Shown piece after piece: positions 45,609 to 56,704 of a stretch of 64,000 bases of DNA; position 1 is the stretch's first letter; each line of letters begins with the position of its first letter. The position numbers and the translations under genes are program-made. The notes under the pieces were generated by a model that worked only from the letters and a program-made list of their open reading frames with translations, did no database searches and was not told the DNA's origin. Origin of the DNA: Stagonosporopsis chrysanthemi (Eukaryota; Ascomycota; Dothideomycetes; Pleosporales; Didymellaceae); contig JAFISE010000001.1 in NCBI GenBank assembly GCA_022560025.1, positions 124,001 to 188,000 on the forward strand. The letters run 5' to 3'.

Positions 45609-45613
45609 TTTTT
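45609..45613 (+). terminator. RNA polymerase III terminator of the 5S gene
   Basis: Run of five T directly after the 5S rRNA 3' end, followed by gcttttg, as expected for pol III termination. Confidence 0.75.
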
Positions 45614-46470
45614 GCTTTTGTTTTGACATGGAGCAGACAGATAATCTTCTATGAGTGTGAAGAGTACATAGATACACACCCGTAACTTTCCTAGGGTAGA
45701 CCAAAAGCAACCACCTAAGCGATCTGCAGTATGTCTTTCGTGTCTGCTCCTACGATTAGAGATGTCCATCTGGACAGCTGAAAGGGCGTTTGATATATCT
45801 TTAGTATCTAATGTAAAGCTCACGACAAAGCCGCAAGTTTCAACAGCTGAAGGTGCGGAAACCCTCAAGGGATCTATAAAAGATTTAGCTTATTTAATGT
45901 TGTACCTGAACAACAGATACACATCCTATGATTCTGTGAGGAAGATGTCCAAGCAATCCCATCGCCAGAGAAGGTATGCGGCATGTGTAGATGGAGCGTG
46001 AAGATACATTCAAATTTATCTGTGATCAGGTATAGGTGAATCATCGCGTTAATGCTAATCCTAGCGTTTGTTCAAGCTCTAGCCTGCAGGCATGAAGATA
46101 GATATGCGGCGACAGCTGAGTAGGAATCTCGTGGACATACAGCGATGGGATAGTGCGTTTCTCGTACCAATTCTACTTACGTTGTTGCCACATTATGACA
46201 CGCGTACTTAACGCTACGATTCCTTAGTGTGCCGCGCGGACAGCGTTCCTAGGAGACATACGAGTCATGGTATAATGGATTTTGAACCCACTTCGCCGCT
46301 GCACTTGCCCTCGGAGCATCCGTGCCCTCTCCCAAACATTGCCTACAAGTTGACCGTCGTATGAATATTTGTATGTGTTCAGATGATACGTTGGGTTGCG
46401 TGTTATGGGTCGCTATAATACTATGCATTCCCTCTTGTACAAGAGATAATTGTACACTACAATATAAGCG

Positions 46471-46806
46471 CAGTGGTAACTACACCACAAACGTGTAATT
46501 TACACCGCAACGCCAGGTGTTTTACACTGCACCTATAGACTAGTCAACTAGCAATCATAGTTAGTACCCCTCCACCTTTTGTATATATTGTCATCGATAA
46601 CTCTCCTCTACCTTTCCGCCTCTCTGCCTTTATCTCATCTCTACCCATGCCTTCTTCTTTTCCAGTGTCAACCCCCCCATCCGCTAACTCTCACCTTACA
46701 GAGAGTAGATAGATCAATCCACAGTAGTGTGTAATAACTAAACATGCAGTGTAGAATATCCTAAGATGCGGTGTGGTTTACACCCCTACGCGGTGTTTTT
46801 AACAGT
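46471..46806. repeat. Diverged long inverted repeat (foldback-type element)
   Basis: The reverse complement of about 46471-46530 aligns over its length with 46746-46806: both start GCAGTGTA, share TGCGGTGT and TTACAC, and then GGTGT/GTGT. I estimate roughly two thirds identity by eye. Central loop about 215 bp, C/T-rich. Probably an old foldback or MITE copy. Confidence 0.5.
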
Positions 46807-47295
46807 CTTCATCCTGTGTACTCTGCCTAATGCCAGTCTCGTGTATCTCGTCCAATCTAGTGCCGTAGTAATAGCAGCTATCTACGTAGTCTGCTCAGAT
46901 CACCCCGTTGACATACGTCACCTTTTCCAATGATTGTACACCTGGAGAAGTGGGTGATGTGACAGTTCTGAATGCCCTAACGAAGGACATACACAGTATA
47001 TAAAGCATTCCAGGTATACCCTATTTGGTAAACTTCCTGCGTCATCGGGACTTCACAGAAGCACCACGTTCTTCCAGCTCATAAGCGAAAATAAGGCCGA
47101 ATGTCTTGTTACTTGGCTAAATTAAATCTGTTCGTGGGTCGGATGATACACACGGCGCGTTCCAAAATTTGCACTTCCGTGCACTACATACACGTCGCAT
47201 GTTGTTTGAAATTTAAAAAGCTCTAGTGGTACTATTATGACTCGACACGGAAAAGACCGTCTTACTGTAAGCTCAAAGGATATACTTCAGAATTG

Positions 47296-48701
47296 CTACA
47301 GGTATTGCCAGTTGTATACCTTTGGCCCTTCCAACAGCTCCAGCAGACTATAATCGAGCCCTGGTTGTTTAACCGCTACGACAATAGCATTAAACGACTT
47401 CAAGGTTTCCAGTGTCCAGTCGCTGTCTTTCAATTTTGTTATCTCAGGAATGGCGTCTTGTTCTATCAAAGGGTCGCAGAACATAGGCTCTACTTCGCCA
47501 CTATTGCGTATGAAATCAAGCAACTGCAGACCTGGGGAATGTGACAGGTCAGATTGTCCAGACTTAAAACCCAGCCCTACGACTAGAAGACGCGGCTGTT
47601 TGTTTGAAGTTTGGGGATCCAATTTGTCGTCCAGTAAATCGATAAGAATTGCGCTACCAATTCGCGCAGGGCGTGCTCTCATCTTTTCGTGGGCTTGTTG
47701 CAAGATTGGAAGATTACAAGTCGACATGAAGTATACTGGATTGACCGGAATACAATGGCCACCAATTCCTAGCGACGGGAAAACAGGGAGGTACCCGAAA
47801 GGTTTGCTGCTGGCGACTTTGGCGACCTCAAAAGGATCGATTCCAAGGGGAACACAAGCATCCGCCATTTCGTTGGCGAAGGCTATCGTGACTGTTCTTT
47901 GACAATTCTCATACAGTTTCAGCATTTCTGCCACTTCCGGTTGGCTGGTAGGAATCACAGTGTCATAAACTGTGTTATATAATTGTGTGATCGCCTTAAG
48001 AGAGCCAGGGACAACATCATCGAGTCCAGAAACTACTTTGGGTATGGATTGCGCTGGGGGTAAAACCCGACCTGGATCGATGCGCTGTACTCTAGCTTAG
48101 AACGGCTTTTTATAACGTGTTTTAGGAGACATACTTCAGGTGACATACCCGCAAACAGTTTTCGAGTCCTGGCAATCGATTCGAGTAGTTTACGAGTCGT
48201 GCCGATGGCGACAGTGCTCTCTATCACAACGATTGAACCTGCGCGAGCAAAACGCTCAACGAGCTTTGTTGCACTGATAACATGAGACAGGTCGGCCTTC
48301 CCATCTAGCCCCAGAGTTGTCGGAACGCAAATCAAGAAATGAGTTGCAATCTTGAGGTCCTCTTCGTTGTCCGAAAAAATGACGTGACTGAGCTTTTTGT
48401 ACTCTGACTGCAATGCTTTCACTCTTGTGCTCGACACATCGTAGCCGATCATATTGAAGGATGAGCTGAATACGTCTAGCAGATGTTTGCCTACGTAGCC
48501 GACCCCAAGCACTCCGATAACTGCAAGGTCCTTGGGCGGTCTCGATGTCCATGCGAGAACGGGCTCTGCGGCCGTCGAGCTCAATATAGTTCTAGCCATG
48601 GTCGGGCGAACACGCTGGTTGAAGAGAGATAATATGTCGTAAAAAGGTGGCCGCTGTTCTAGAATTGTATCCAAAATGCAGCCCCACTTTTCACTAGCCA
48701 T
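47296..48701 (-). CDS. Nucleotide-sugar 6-dehydrogenase (UDP-HexNAc / WecC-TviB type)
   Basis: NAD-dependent UDP-sugar dehydrogenase that oxidises C6 to a uronic acid. Exons 48701-48135 and 48084-47296 (1356 nt, 451 aa), intron 50 nt, phase 0, join FAGMSPE-RIDPGRVLPPAQSIPKVVSG. N-terminal Rossmann VIGVLGVGYVGKHLLDVFS; IESTVAIGTTRKLLE; central KLYENCQRTVTIAFANEMADAC; catalytic Cys in LGIGGHCIPVNPVYF; C-terminal NAD/UDP-sugar domain VVGLGFKSGQSDLSHSPGLQLL. GGHCIPVNP is the form seen in UDP-N-acetylhexosamine dehydrogenases, while eukaryotic UDP-glucose dehydrogenases have GxGGSCFxKD. So a UDP-aminouronic acid product is more likely than UDP-GlcA, by inference. A second possible start is the ATG at 48599. 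Divergent (384 bp) from the GT2 synthase. Confidence 0.85.
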
Positions 48702-49085
48702 AAATCAGCAGCTCTACTTGGGAGTCAAGCTAAGCAACTGGCTTAAAACGACAAAAAGCATACATGTAGAAGGTCCAAGCCCATGAAGGCGTGCAGGTGC
48801 CTGCCAGTGGTACGTTCATCGATCACCCTGCCGACCGACGCCGTAAAAAGTATTTCCCCTTCGGTCTAATTACTATCATCGGCCCGCTTATGGTGACTAC
48901 TTTTAGATTCGGTCATACTCTCAAACTAACCCTTCCGAATTCTGTAGCATTGTTGACTTAATCTCCCTGTGTTAAAACATTTCTTTCGCCATATTAGAGC
49001 TTTAATTTTTGACTTCACTTGTTTAGTTGCTCCGTCTGTATACCTACTATCTCCATCTGCATCCACATTGGAGCCCACGACGAAG
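48702..49085. promoter_or_regulatory. Divergent promoter of dehydrogenase and GT2 synthase
   Basis: 384 bp, AT-rich, between the two start codons. The close head-to-head arrangement suggests co-expression of sugar-donor supply and polymerisation. Confidence 0.55.
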
Positions 49086-50897
49086 ATGTCCATCCTTGCA
49101 CACTCTCAAGATGTTATCATGAATAGTCATGTCTCCGTGCCAAAACAATTCAGACCACGCAAACTTTCCTTGTCGCTACAAAGTACCACAAGCCAACACC
49201 TCCCAACAATCAACAGCCAACGGCATCGACTTGAAAAATGTGCCATTTTATCCATGCTCTTTACTGTAAAGTAAGTAAGAACTGCATAGCCTCCAAAGTG
49301 AACTCGATGGTGGTCATATTAATGTATGTACAATCTCCAGCTTTGCGATTTCCTTCATGTCGGTACATCTGTCCAAATATTATTTGGTTCTGATACCGAT
49401 AATCTCATTCCGGCCTTTACTCGACTGCTTGGAGATATCCTTGCTCATCTTCTATTATCTTGTCCGACGCGCAAATCCGATTACACCAGCAATCCCTCAA
49501 GAGGCAGAGAATCTTGCCTATCTCCTCACCTGCTATAACGAATCTGGTGCAGAGCTGAGGATGTCTTTAGACTCCTTGGCAGAGCAGAGAAATATGGAGA
49601 AACACAAGAAAGTCGTTGTTATTGTCTGCGACGGGCGATGCAATGGAAGAGATATGGCAAAGAATACAGCTGATCAGCTTGCGGAAGATATCATTGAGGA
49701 CGTCACAGCAAAAGTTGTGGAGAATGCCTATACGGCCTGGGATGGTGTACCAATAGGTGTTGAGCTTCTATTCGGCGAGTACAAAGGACTCAGGGTTTTG
49801 TGTATTGTGAAAGAGGAAAACAGGGGGAAAAGAGACAGCCTTATTCTCGCTCGGTCTTTCCTCTACAAATTCAACCGGCGAGACTCAAACCAATCCTTAG
49901 GAATCTTTTCCAAGCCGCTTTTCGCGCAGATGCGCGGCTTTTTCTTGGAAGCATCAATGGATTCGGTCGAATACGTGGTGGGTATGGATGCTGACACCCG
50001 ATTCGACCAGGATTGTGTCTTCAATCTTGTTCAGACCGTACGCGAAGAAAAAAAGATCGTTGGCGTCTGTGGATATGTTGTGGCAGATCCCACGACTTCA
50101 CATCCATTTTCAATTCCGTACCTTTACCAAAGCGTTGAGTATAAGATCGGACAGCATCGCCGACGACTTCGACAAAATCTCATGACAAGGAAAGTGACCT
50201 GCCTTCCAGGCTGCTGTCAGCTTCTTCGCGTTAATGAAGCGACATGTGGGGACGAGATCCTCGCACAGTTTGGATATTACCCAACGAGAGATGATGCTCT
50301 ATTCCGAACAATCCAGTCCATGATGAGCGAAGACAGAGATCACATTTGTCTGGTTCTTCGAGAGAATGAGGACGTTCAGACCCGCCAATGTCTCGCAGCA
50401 CGCGCATACACCTCTGTTCCCAGTAAACTCTCTGTATTTCTCAGCCAACGGCGTCGATGGACACTAGGGCCGATAGTCAGTGATTCTCTACTCGCAACAC
50501 GGAGGTCGACTGGGTGGATGGAGAGGTTTGCGGCGGCAGCAACCATACTTAACTGGACGCTTACGCTATCCATGTTTTTATCAGAGTACATCAGTACGTA
50601 TAGACTTCGTCCACAGGTCTTGAGCGAGGCTAATTTAGGATTCTAGGGGAGAGTTATGATCGTCGGATATCACTTCTTCTATTCCTGCTTTCGACTTCTC
50701 GGAACATTTGGGACTACGCAGGTGTGCTACTTACCTCGAGGACACTGCTCGAGGTCTTTCAAAACCTTATTGGATCCTTCCTTTGTTTTCAATTTGGCCG
50801 GGTAGTCTCCACCATAATACATTGTTATTCATTGTATAACTTAGATGATTTCAGGTGGGGCCAAATGCGAGAAAAAGTCGAGAAAAAAGAAGATTAA
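49086..50897 (+). CDS. Processive GT2 polysaccharide synthase (chitin/hyaluronan-synthase-like)
   Basis: Membrane glycosyltransferase family 2, 562 aa. Exons 49086-49270, 49341-50593, 50647-50897 (1689 nt; introns 70 and 53 nt, phases agree). Basic N-terminal head, then TM1 (CAILSMLFTVNFAISFMSVHL) and TM2. The cytosolic GT-A domain has LLTCYNES, VVIVCDGRCNG, MDADTRFDQD (DxD), the acceptor-site GCCQLLRVNEA, TRDDALF, and SQRRRWTLG (QxxRW). These four motifs define processive synthases of chitin, cellulose and hyaluronan. After TM3 the second intron removes an in-frame stop (50644-50646); the last exon has further TMs and ends YNLDDFRWGQMREKVEKKED, close to the chitin-synthase DDFxWGxxR end. It lacks the large extra domains of true chitin synthases. 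Donor sugar unknown; UDP-HexNAcA or UDP-GlcNAc are candidates given the neighbour. Confidence 0.86.
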
Positions 50898-51574
50898 ACA
50901 ACAGTCGTGGTTTTTTTGTGCTCAGAGAAAGAGTTATAAAACAGACGTAACCAGGAAATGCAGCAAATGAAAGGTAGCTGGAGTGTGTTGGGGTTACATT
51001 CACATTCTGTTGAGGCATGTACCGTTACAGGCACAATGAAGGAATATCTAAAAGATACGATACCTGTCTAACTCGCGATCCAGACATACGTAGAAGCTGG
51101 TTGTAAACGTCATCCAATACCAAACAGTGCAAACTGTGATATGCAGGGCACATCTCAGTAGCGGCAATAAACGTACTAGCATTTTGCTTGTCTTCAGCTT
51201 ACTCAATAATAACCATAGTTAAGCCTGTTCATAGAGGCTCATACATGATCAAAAGCTACTATTAGGCTGGTCCCAACATCGAATAATACACCTGAAATAG
51301 TAACGATGAGTCCATGTGCCGACATCACAACTTGGGTCCCTAATTTAGTAGAAAGAAGATTTTCGACCTCGTGTCATCAGCTCATGATAAGCCAGAGGTC
51401 GTCACACCGAAGTTTGATGCATAACCACCGGCGCTCCAAGTACCGAGGACGGTCCGAGTGTGGTCAATGCGGCAAGTTTGAGACATCCGGGCCGGCCGGT
51501 TACTGGCTTTGCTAACGAACATCTTGCCTTGAAATGATGCGTGATATTCCGTAGTATGTCTGGGTCCTTTTTAG
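50898..51574. other. Intergenic between GT2 synthase and acyltransferase-3
   Basis: 677 bp, AT-rich. A short frame at 51306-51515 has no recognisable feature. Nothing else supported. Confidence 0.45.
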
Positions 51575-53089
51575 ATGCTGATGTACAAAGCTAGCCTTCG
51601 CCCTAAAGAACCTGTTGGAGTTCCAGGCTTTACCCTCCTTATTAAAAGTATATTTCCAATCGAAACAAACATGGTCCTTCGCAAGATTCGCAAGCTACAC
51701 CACTATATTCCACCTCCGGCTTTCCCGGGTGTCCTATTTGGGTCCAGCAATGGTGCTTTTGAGAGCGCCAACTCGAAGACTGCTTGGCTGGACGGAGTTC
51801 GCGGGTTTGCAGCGGTTATTGTTACGATGAACCATATCTTCTCGAAGCAGGTCGGCTTCCGATGTTACGGCTTTCATGCCCAACCGGTCGAAACGAATAC
51901 TTCATTCTTGCAGCTACCGCCGTTCCGCATTTTCTTTGCTATGGAGGCAATGGTACCCTTGTTTTTCGTTATTTCCGGCTACTGCCTTTCAATTCCTTTC
52001 GTTCGACGGTTGCAAAACAACCCGGAGGACACACATGCCGTTCTTGAGGCTCTGTCTAGCGCCATGTTCCGTCGTGGAATACGACTTTTTATGCCATTCT
52101 TGACCATCGCTCTCGTATCCCAGGTTCTTCTCTATCTTGGGGCCTACCGTTGGAAATGGTGGAGCGACCAAACAATTGTGGATTTGATCGAAGGACCCAA
52201 TGGCGACCCGCGCCGTGCCCCTATCTACGAACATGTGCGTTATCTATATGAGTACTTAAGTACCGTTGTGAGGGCACTCAACTATGGCTTCGGCCGCCGC
52301 CCAATTATCGGCCTGAACCCGGCACTCTGGACTATTCCCGCTGAATTCCGAGGTTCACTTCTCATCTACGTCTGCTTCCTCAGCCTCGCGCGGGTCCGGT
52401 CCGCGCCGCGGTTCTGGATTCTGGTAGTCATCTTATTTGTACTAACAATTGAAGGGATGTGGGAACTTTCCACGTTCGTGGGTGGTTTGCTCATCGCCGA
52501 GCTGCATGAACGGTGGAAAGTCCTATCCTTACGGGAAAGTGAGGAAACCACTTCTGCAAGCCACGAAAAGGCCGTCAGAATCGGAGGAGCGAGGTATCGA
52601 AGCAGTCTATCAACACTGCTATTATGGACGCTAGGCCTATACCTTCTGTGCTTACCCAGACGTGACGCTGAGAATGGGTATGGGCCTATATATGATGTTG
52701 TAAAACTATTCGTGCTTCCTAAGTGGCATGTTAGCCCTGGTGGCTTTGAAAGAAACTTCTACGGCATTGGGGGAATGTTGTGCATAGCGGCGTTAGGCGT
52801 CGAGCCAGTTCTGCGGCGCCCTTTTGAGTCGCGTCTAGGACAGTATTTTGGCAAAATTTCTTTTTCGCTGTATCTTGTACATCAGCTCATTGCCCGAATG
52901 TTGATGCACAGGTCCCAGGAGCTGTTTGGGTTGTTGACTGGTCGGCAGTGGTCATCGTTTACTACATACTCTTCGAAGCTCGCAGTGGTATTTGTTATGC
53001 TATGGGCTTCGGAGATTGTAGTCGAATTGTTAGATACTAGATCAATCGTGGTGGCAAAGCGAACACTGGAGAAGTTGCTAGTCCGTTGA
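51575..53089 (+). CDS. Membrane O-acyltransferase (acyltransferase-3 / OafA type)
   Basis: Single exon, 504 aa. Acyltransferase-3 family integral-membrane enzymes move acyl (often acetyl) groups onto extracytoplasmic sugars. The diagnostic first block is WLDGVRGFAAVIVTMNHIFS (about residues 66-85), with the conserved Arg and the His after the first TM. Then PLFFVISGYCLSIPFVRR, FRRGIRLFMPFLTIALVSQ, NPALWTIPAEFRGSLLIYVCFL (the NxxLWTxxxEFxGS motif), several TM helices, and LGQYFGKISFSLYLVHQLIARML near the end. About ten TM segments. A downstream ATG gives MVLRKIRKL; the first ATG (51575) is kept. Same strand as the GT2 gene and 677 bp behind it, so O-acylation of the same polymer is a reasonable inference. 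Confidence 0.88.
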   Translation: MLMYKASLRPKEPVGVPGFTLLIKSIFPIETNMVLRKIRKLHHYIPPPAFPGVLFGSSNGAFESANSKTAWLDGVRGFAAVIVTMNHIFSKQVGFRCYGFHAQPVETNTSFLQLPPFRIFFAMEAMVPLFFVISGYCLSIPFVRRLQNNPEDTHAVLEALSSAMFRRGIRLFMPFLTIALVSQVLLYLGAYRWKWWSDQTIVDLIEGPNGDPRRAPIYEHVRYLYEYLSTVVRALNYGFGRRPIIGLNPALWTIPAEFRGSLLIYVCFLSLARVRSAPRFWILVVILFVLTIEGMWELSTFVGGLLIAELHERWKVLSLRESEETTSASHEKAVRIGGARYRSSLSTLLLWTLGLYLLCLPRRDAENGYGPIYDVVKLFVLPKWHVSPGGFERNFYGIGGMLCIAALGVEPVLRRPFESRLGQYFGKISFSLYLVHQLIARMLMHRSQELFGLLTGRQWSSFTTYSSKLAVVFVMLWASEIVVELLDTRSIVVAKRTLEKLLVR

Positions 53090-53930
53090 GTAAGTAACAT
53101 CTGGTATGACAGCAGTTTGGCATACCCAATTCAAGTATACCATGTAGGTAAACAGATGTTTGTAAACACCTACTCTATACTATGGAATGAACATTGAAAA
53201 GATTCCTTTACATAGGTAGAACATCCAGTATACATATCAGCTAGAAAGAGCGCTATTGGAATAAATATACTCAACTAGAACTAAACTATTAGCAATGCAT
53301 AGTTGCCAGAACCTGTCGAGCTCTTCTTGCCAGCGCTTTGGTGTTCTATTGCCTAGAAAGACTTCAGACGTCTAAAGCACCTACTCTGAGAGAGTAACAA
53401 TTTTAGGATTTTCGAAATAGGCGTCCAAATCCTTACGCTGAACTGTAAGATTTCCTGTGTTGTGTTTTTCAGTCAAAGTAGAGATGTCCAATGGAGCTCA
53501 ATGCTGAGATAAGACATCTTAACTTTCAGCCCCAGGATATTACAATGCTTGCTCTTCGAAGAAGCAAAGTTTTGACAAGGCTGACACGTCCTTTCTGCAC
53601 TGCGGCGAGTGCGCTGACGTGGACCTTCATACCATGGTCAACTGCACAGCCAGCCTTTCGAAGGACTTGCCCCTGCTGTACCTAGGTAGATCTTTCGCTT
53701 TGCAGAGGCCACACAATCTGGCCAGGCTGAGACATCACAATGCTTTGTGGACAGTCCGCCTGCACTCTTGATTAACGAATCACATAGAGTGGTGGCGGTT
53801 ATGGCGCCTGCAGGCACGGCAATTTACCCTGAAAGCGATCGGCTGACGCGGCGAGATTTGTATAAAGGCTGCCTCAAGGCTTGACTTAGTTTTCCTATCA
53901 TACTCCATTTGCAGATGACAGACTGAATCC
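53090..53930. other. Intergenic, no supported gene
   Basis: 841 bp, AT-rich in its first half. Only short frames without features. It forms the right edge of the AT-rich island. Confidence 0.45.
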
Positions 53931-56142
53931 ATGGCGGCGCGTGGATCAAAATGTTCGCGTTCGCCATCTGCGTGCGAGGCTGCGGACAGCAATACAGCGA
54001 GGCCTCCCGCAGCGCAGATGCCAGCGCAAAGTCATCCAGCACCTAACCACACCGTCACGTACGACTATATCCCCGTTAGCGCAGACGACTTGGATAGCGG
54101 TAACAACAAGATCGGAGTCACTGAGACAAACAATAACTACTCAAAGCCCCATAAACCCTCTTTTTCAATTAGCACCTGCTTTCATACACAGTGGACTGAC
54201 GGATGGGCCGCGGAGTTCGCTAGCCTTATGCTGTCCGTCGTCGCGCTTGTATGCTTGATTTGCATACTTCGCTATTTCGATGGGTCCGTTGTCACTGAGA
54301 TGCCACTCAAGATCTCCATCAACACTTTGGTCGCTATCATAGCTGCCGTGGTCAAGAGTGCTCTCCTCTTACCTGTCGCTGAAGGTATGTGATACGCAAT
54401 TTATCGTAGTGTAAATCCACCAAAACTTATAACTAATTGTAGAACAGCAATAAGTCAATTGAAGTGGAGATGGTTCACTACGTCGAAGCCATTGATCGAC
54501 TTCGAGAAGTTTGATATGGCGAGCCGAGGACCATGGGGTTCTTTGGTGCTCATTCTAGGGCTACGAGCGCGGTATGTAACGGATACTCTCTTACGGCAAG
54601 AGCTGACGGGGAATTACTAGCTACCTTGCATCACTTGGCGCTTGGATTTCACTGTTGGCACTTGCAATTGATCCTTTCACTCAACAGATCATTCGGCCCA
54701 TTCAGTGCCACCAGGTTGTACTGGGGAACACAGCATCCGTGCCACGCGCAAACAATCTCACTGGCATTGGTGCATACGTGGGTGGTAGCTCCCCCAGACT
54801 CTTGGACACAGACTTTGCGGCTTCCCTTTATGTCGGCCTGCTCAGTGCTCCAGAGAAGATACAATTCAATTGCGCAACAGGAAACTGTACTTTTCTGACT
54901 GAGGCCAGCTCGGGTGCATCATATCAGACTTTGGGTTTCGAATCTGCATGCGTTGACGTATCGGCAGAGATCAGGTCGTACATGCCTGAATATGGAGAAA
55001 GCCTAAACTACTACATCCCCAGATTTGGCAACAAGTCGGTTGTAAATTCAGACTATGACATGCGGGATGTTGGGTCTTCATGGCAAGTTCGCACGATGGG
55101 TGTTGGCGTGCCATACGCTCCGGCAAATATGTCTGCCTACTTTCCAGAGTACTGGACCGCGAACAATTTTCAGCAATCCCTCTTCAGCGTCGCTGCTTTA
55201 GTGAACTCTGTAGATTGGAGTTGTGCGGCTGAGCTTGGTTCGTCTGGAAATTACGACAACAAAGGGACATGCCGGAAGCCTTTTGCCACAGAATGCAAAT
55301 TGTGGCCAGTCATACAAGACATCCGGGCCACAGTTGATGTATCAGTTTTGCAGGAGACAGTTGTGTACAGTCAGCCGCTGCTCTTCTATCGGCATCAGTA
55401 CAACGTGGACTGGCTAGCTCTCCCCCCGAAAGTCCTGAGCAATGGATCCTGGACGTCGTGCGACGCATCGAAAACCTACACGCCAAGTACCCCGGTAGCC
55501 ATATGGAACAACACAGTCGTGATAACAAACGGTAACGATTCAGAGATTCCAGAAGATTCACTGTGGTATGCTAATGAGTGTGTGTGGCACGTCGACTTCA
55601 GCTCGCAGTCCGCCCTAGTGGAAGCTCTGAGCGACATGTTCTACGATAAACGCGTTGGCGGAAATTATGGATCCTTCTCTCAGTATCTAGATGGTGACCT
55701 TTGGATCAAGATGATTTACCGCAACGGCACAGCAAACTTGACCACAATGGAAGCATATTCCCAACAACTGGCGCTATCCTTGACCGTTAGGACTCGGATG
55801 TTGGGCTCCGAGAAGGATGAAGACCGCGGTTTTGCAAAAGGTGTTGTGGTGAAGACGGAGACGTGTATCGAAGTCAGATGGGCGTGGATAGCCTTTCCGG
55901 TCGGTCTGGTGTTGTTGACGCTGGGTTTCCTGGTTTCGACTGCTTGGAAAACACGAGACACAGACAAGCGCAAAAGCAGCGGGATATGGAAGTCTTCCAC
56001 CTTGGCAGTTTTGTTCGCTGGCCTAGACGAAGACGTTCGGCATATGAGCAGGCCGCTGGAGAAGAAGAGTCAGATGGACGTCTGCGCAAAGAGACTCAAA
56101 GTGTCTTTGAGACTTGCGGAAGATGGCTGGAGACTGCGTTGA
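53931..56142 (+). CDS. DUF3176 family membrane protein
   Basis: Fungus-specific integral membrane protein of unknown function, 699 aa. Exons 53931-54384, 54448-54571, 54621-56142 (2100 nt; introns 63 and 49 nt, all phases agree). The disordered N-terminus leads to DGWAAEFASLMLSVVALVCLICILRYFDG (TM1), then LKISINTLVAIIAAVVKSALLLPVAEAISQLKWRWF (TM2, joined over intron 1), FDMASRGPWGSLVLILGL, and RARYLASLGAWISLLALAIDPFTQQI (TM3). This TM1-TM3 core is what marks DUF3176. A long luminal/extracellular domain with many N-glycosylation sites and cysteines follows, and a last TM (RWAWIAFPVGLVLLTLGFLVSTAW) precedes a cytosolic tail. Related genes are often numerous in Dothideomycetes. No link with the upstream polysaccharide genes is evident. 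Confidence 0.87.
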
Positions 56143-56704
56143 TGGAACTATTAGGAGTGGTTCAGCTCATCAGATCTGGGTCGTGATAAAAACATCAGAC
56201 TGCAACACAACCCAGGCATGTTACTCTTCGTTACGTGACGAATTGTAGGCTCTGAAATTACATCTGTCGCGAACACGCTCACTACACAAGACCAAGGCGA
56301 TGAAATCTCAAAGAGCTACATTGCTGATGTTGATATATTTTGTATTGTGCTATTGCCCCACACCCATACCAATTCCAGCCGGACTATAGTTGCCATATCT
56401 ACTACGCTATGAATACTGTACACTTCACCCATTTTGTCTTGCTTTCATCGTTGCGTAGTATCTCAGTTGACCTCAAAATATCGTATTAGCAAGTGCCGCA
56501 CAACCTGCCTCACAATGCTACTCGCTCAGGTACTGATTCGCTGCGGTCGTGGTGAAGAACCTTCTTACTTTCCTACGTACTTATTAGTTTGTTCTGGCAC
56601 ATCTCCGACACTGCGTAACACTTTTGACTCACACTCACCCAGCTCCAGTGACAAATCTGAACCAACTGTGATGATAACATTCCTGAAGACCTTGCAAGTC
56701 CTCT
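56143..56704. other. Convergent 3' flank, no gene
   Basis: 562 bp between stop codons of the DUF3176 and DUF3632-type genes. AT-rich; a plus-strand frame at 56434-56823 overlaps the next gene antisense and has no features. Confidence 0.45.

Larger units (their letters stand above)
42815..47295. other. AT-richer gene-poor island with repeats
   Basis: 4.5 kb with no supported protein gene. It contains the nested inverted-repeat elements at 43245-43732, a 5S rRNA gene at 45489-45607 and a diverged foldback repeat near 46471-46806. The remaining sequence is A/T-rich with only short frames and looks like decayed repeat or intergenic DNA. The island continues through the polysaccharide genes to about 53.9 kb. 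Confidence 0.6.

Noticed and set aside
46260..46310. tRNA A-box-like tggtataatgg
   Set aside because: No B box (GGTTCRANNCC) at the right distance and no acceptor-stem pairing.
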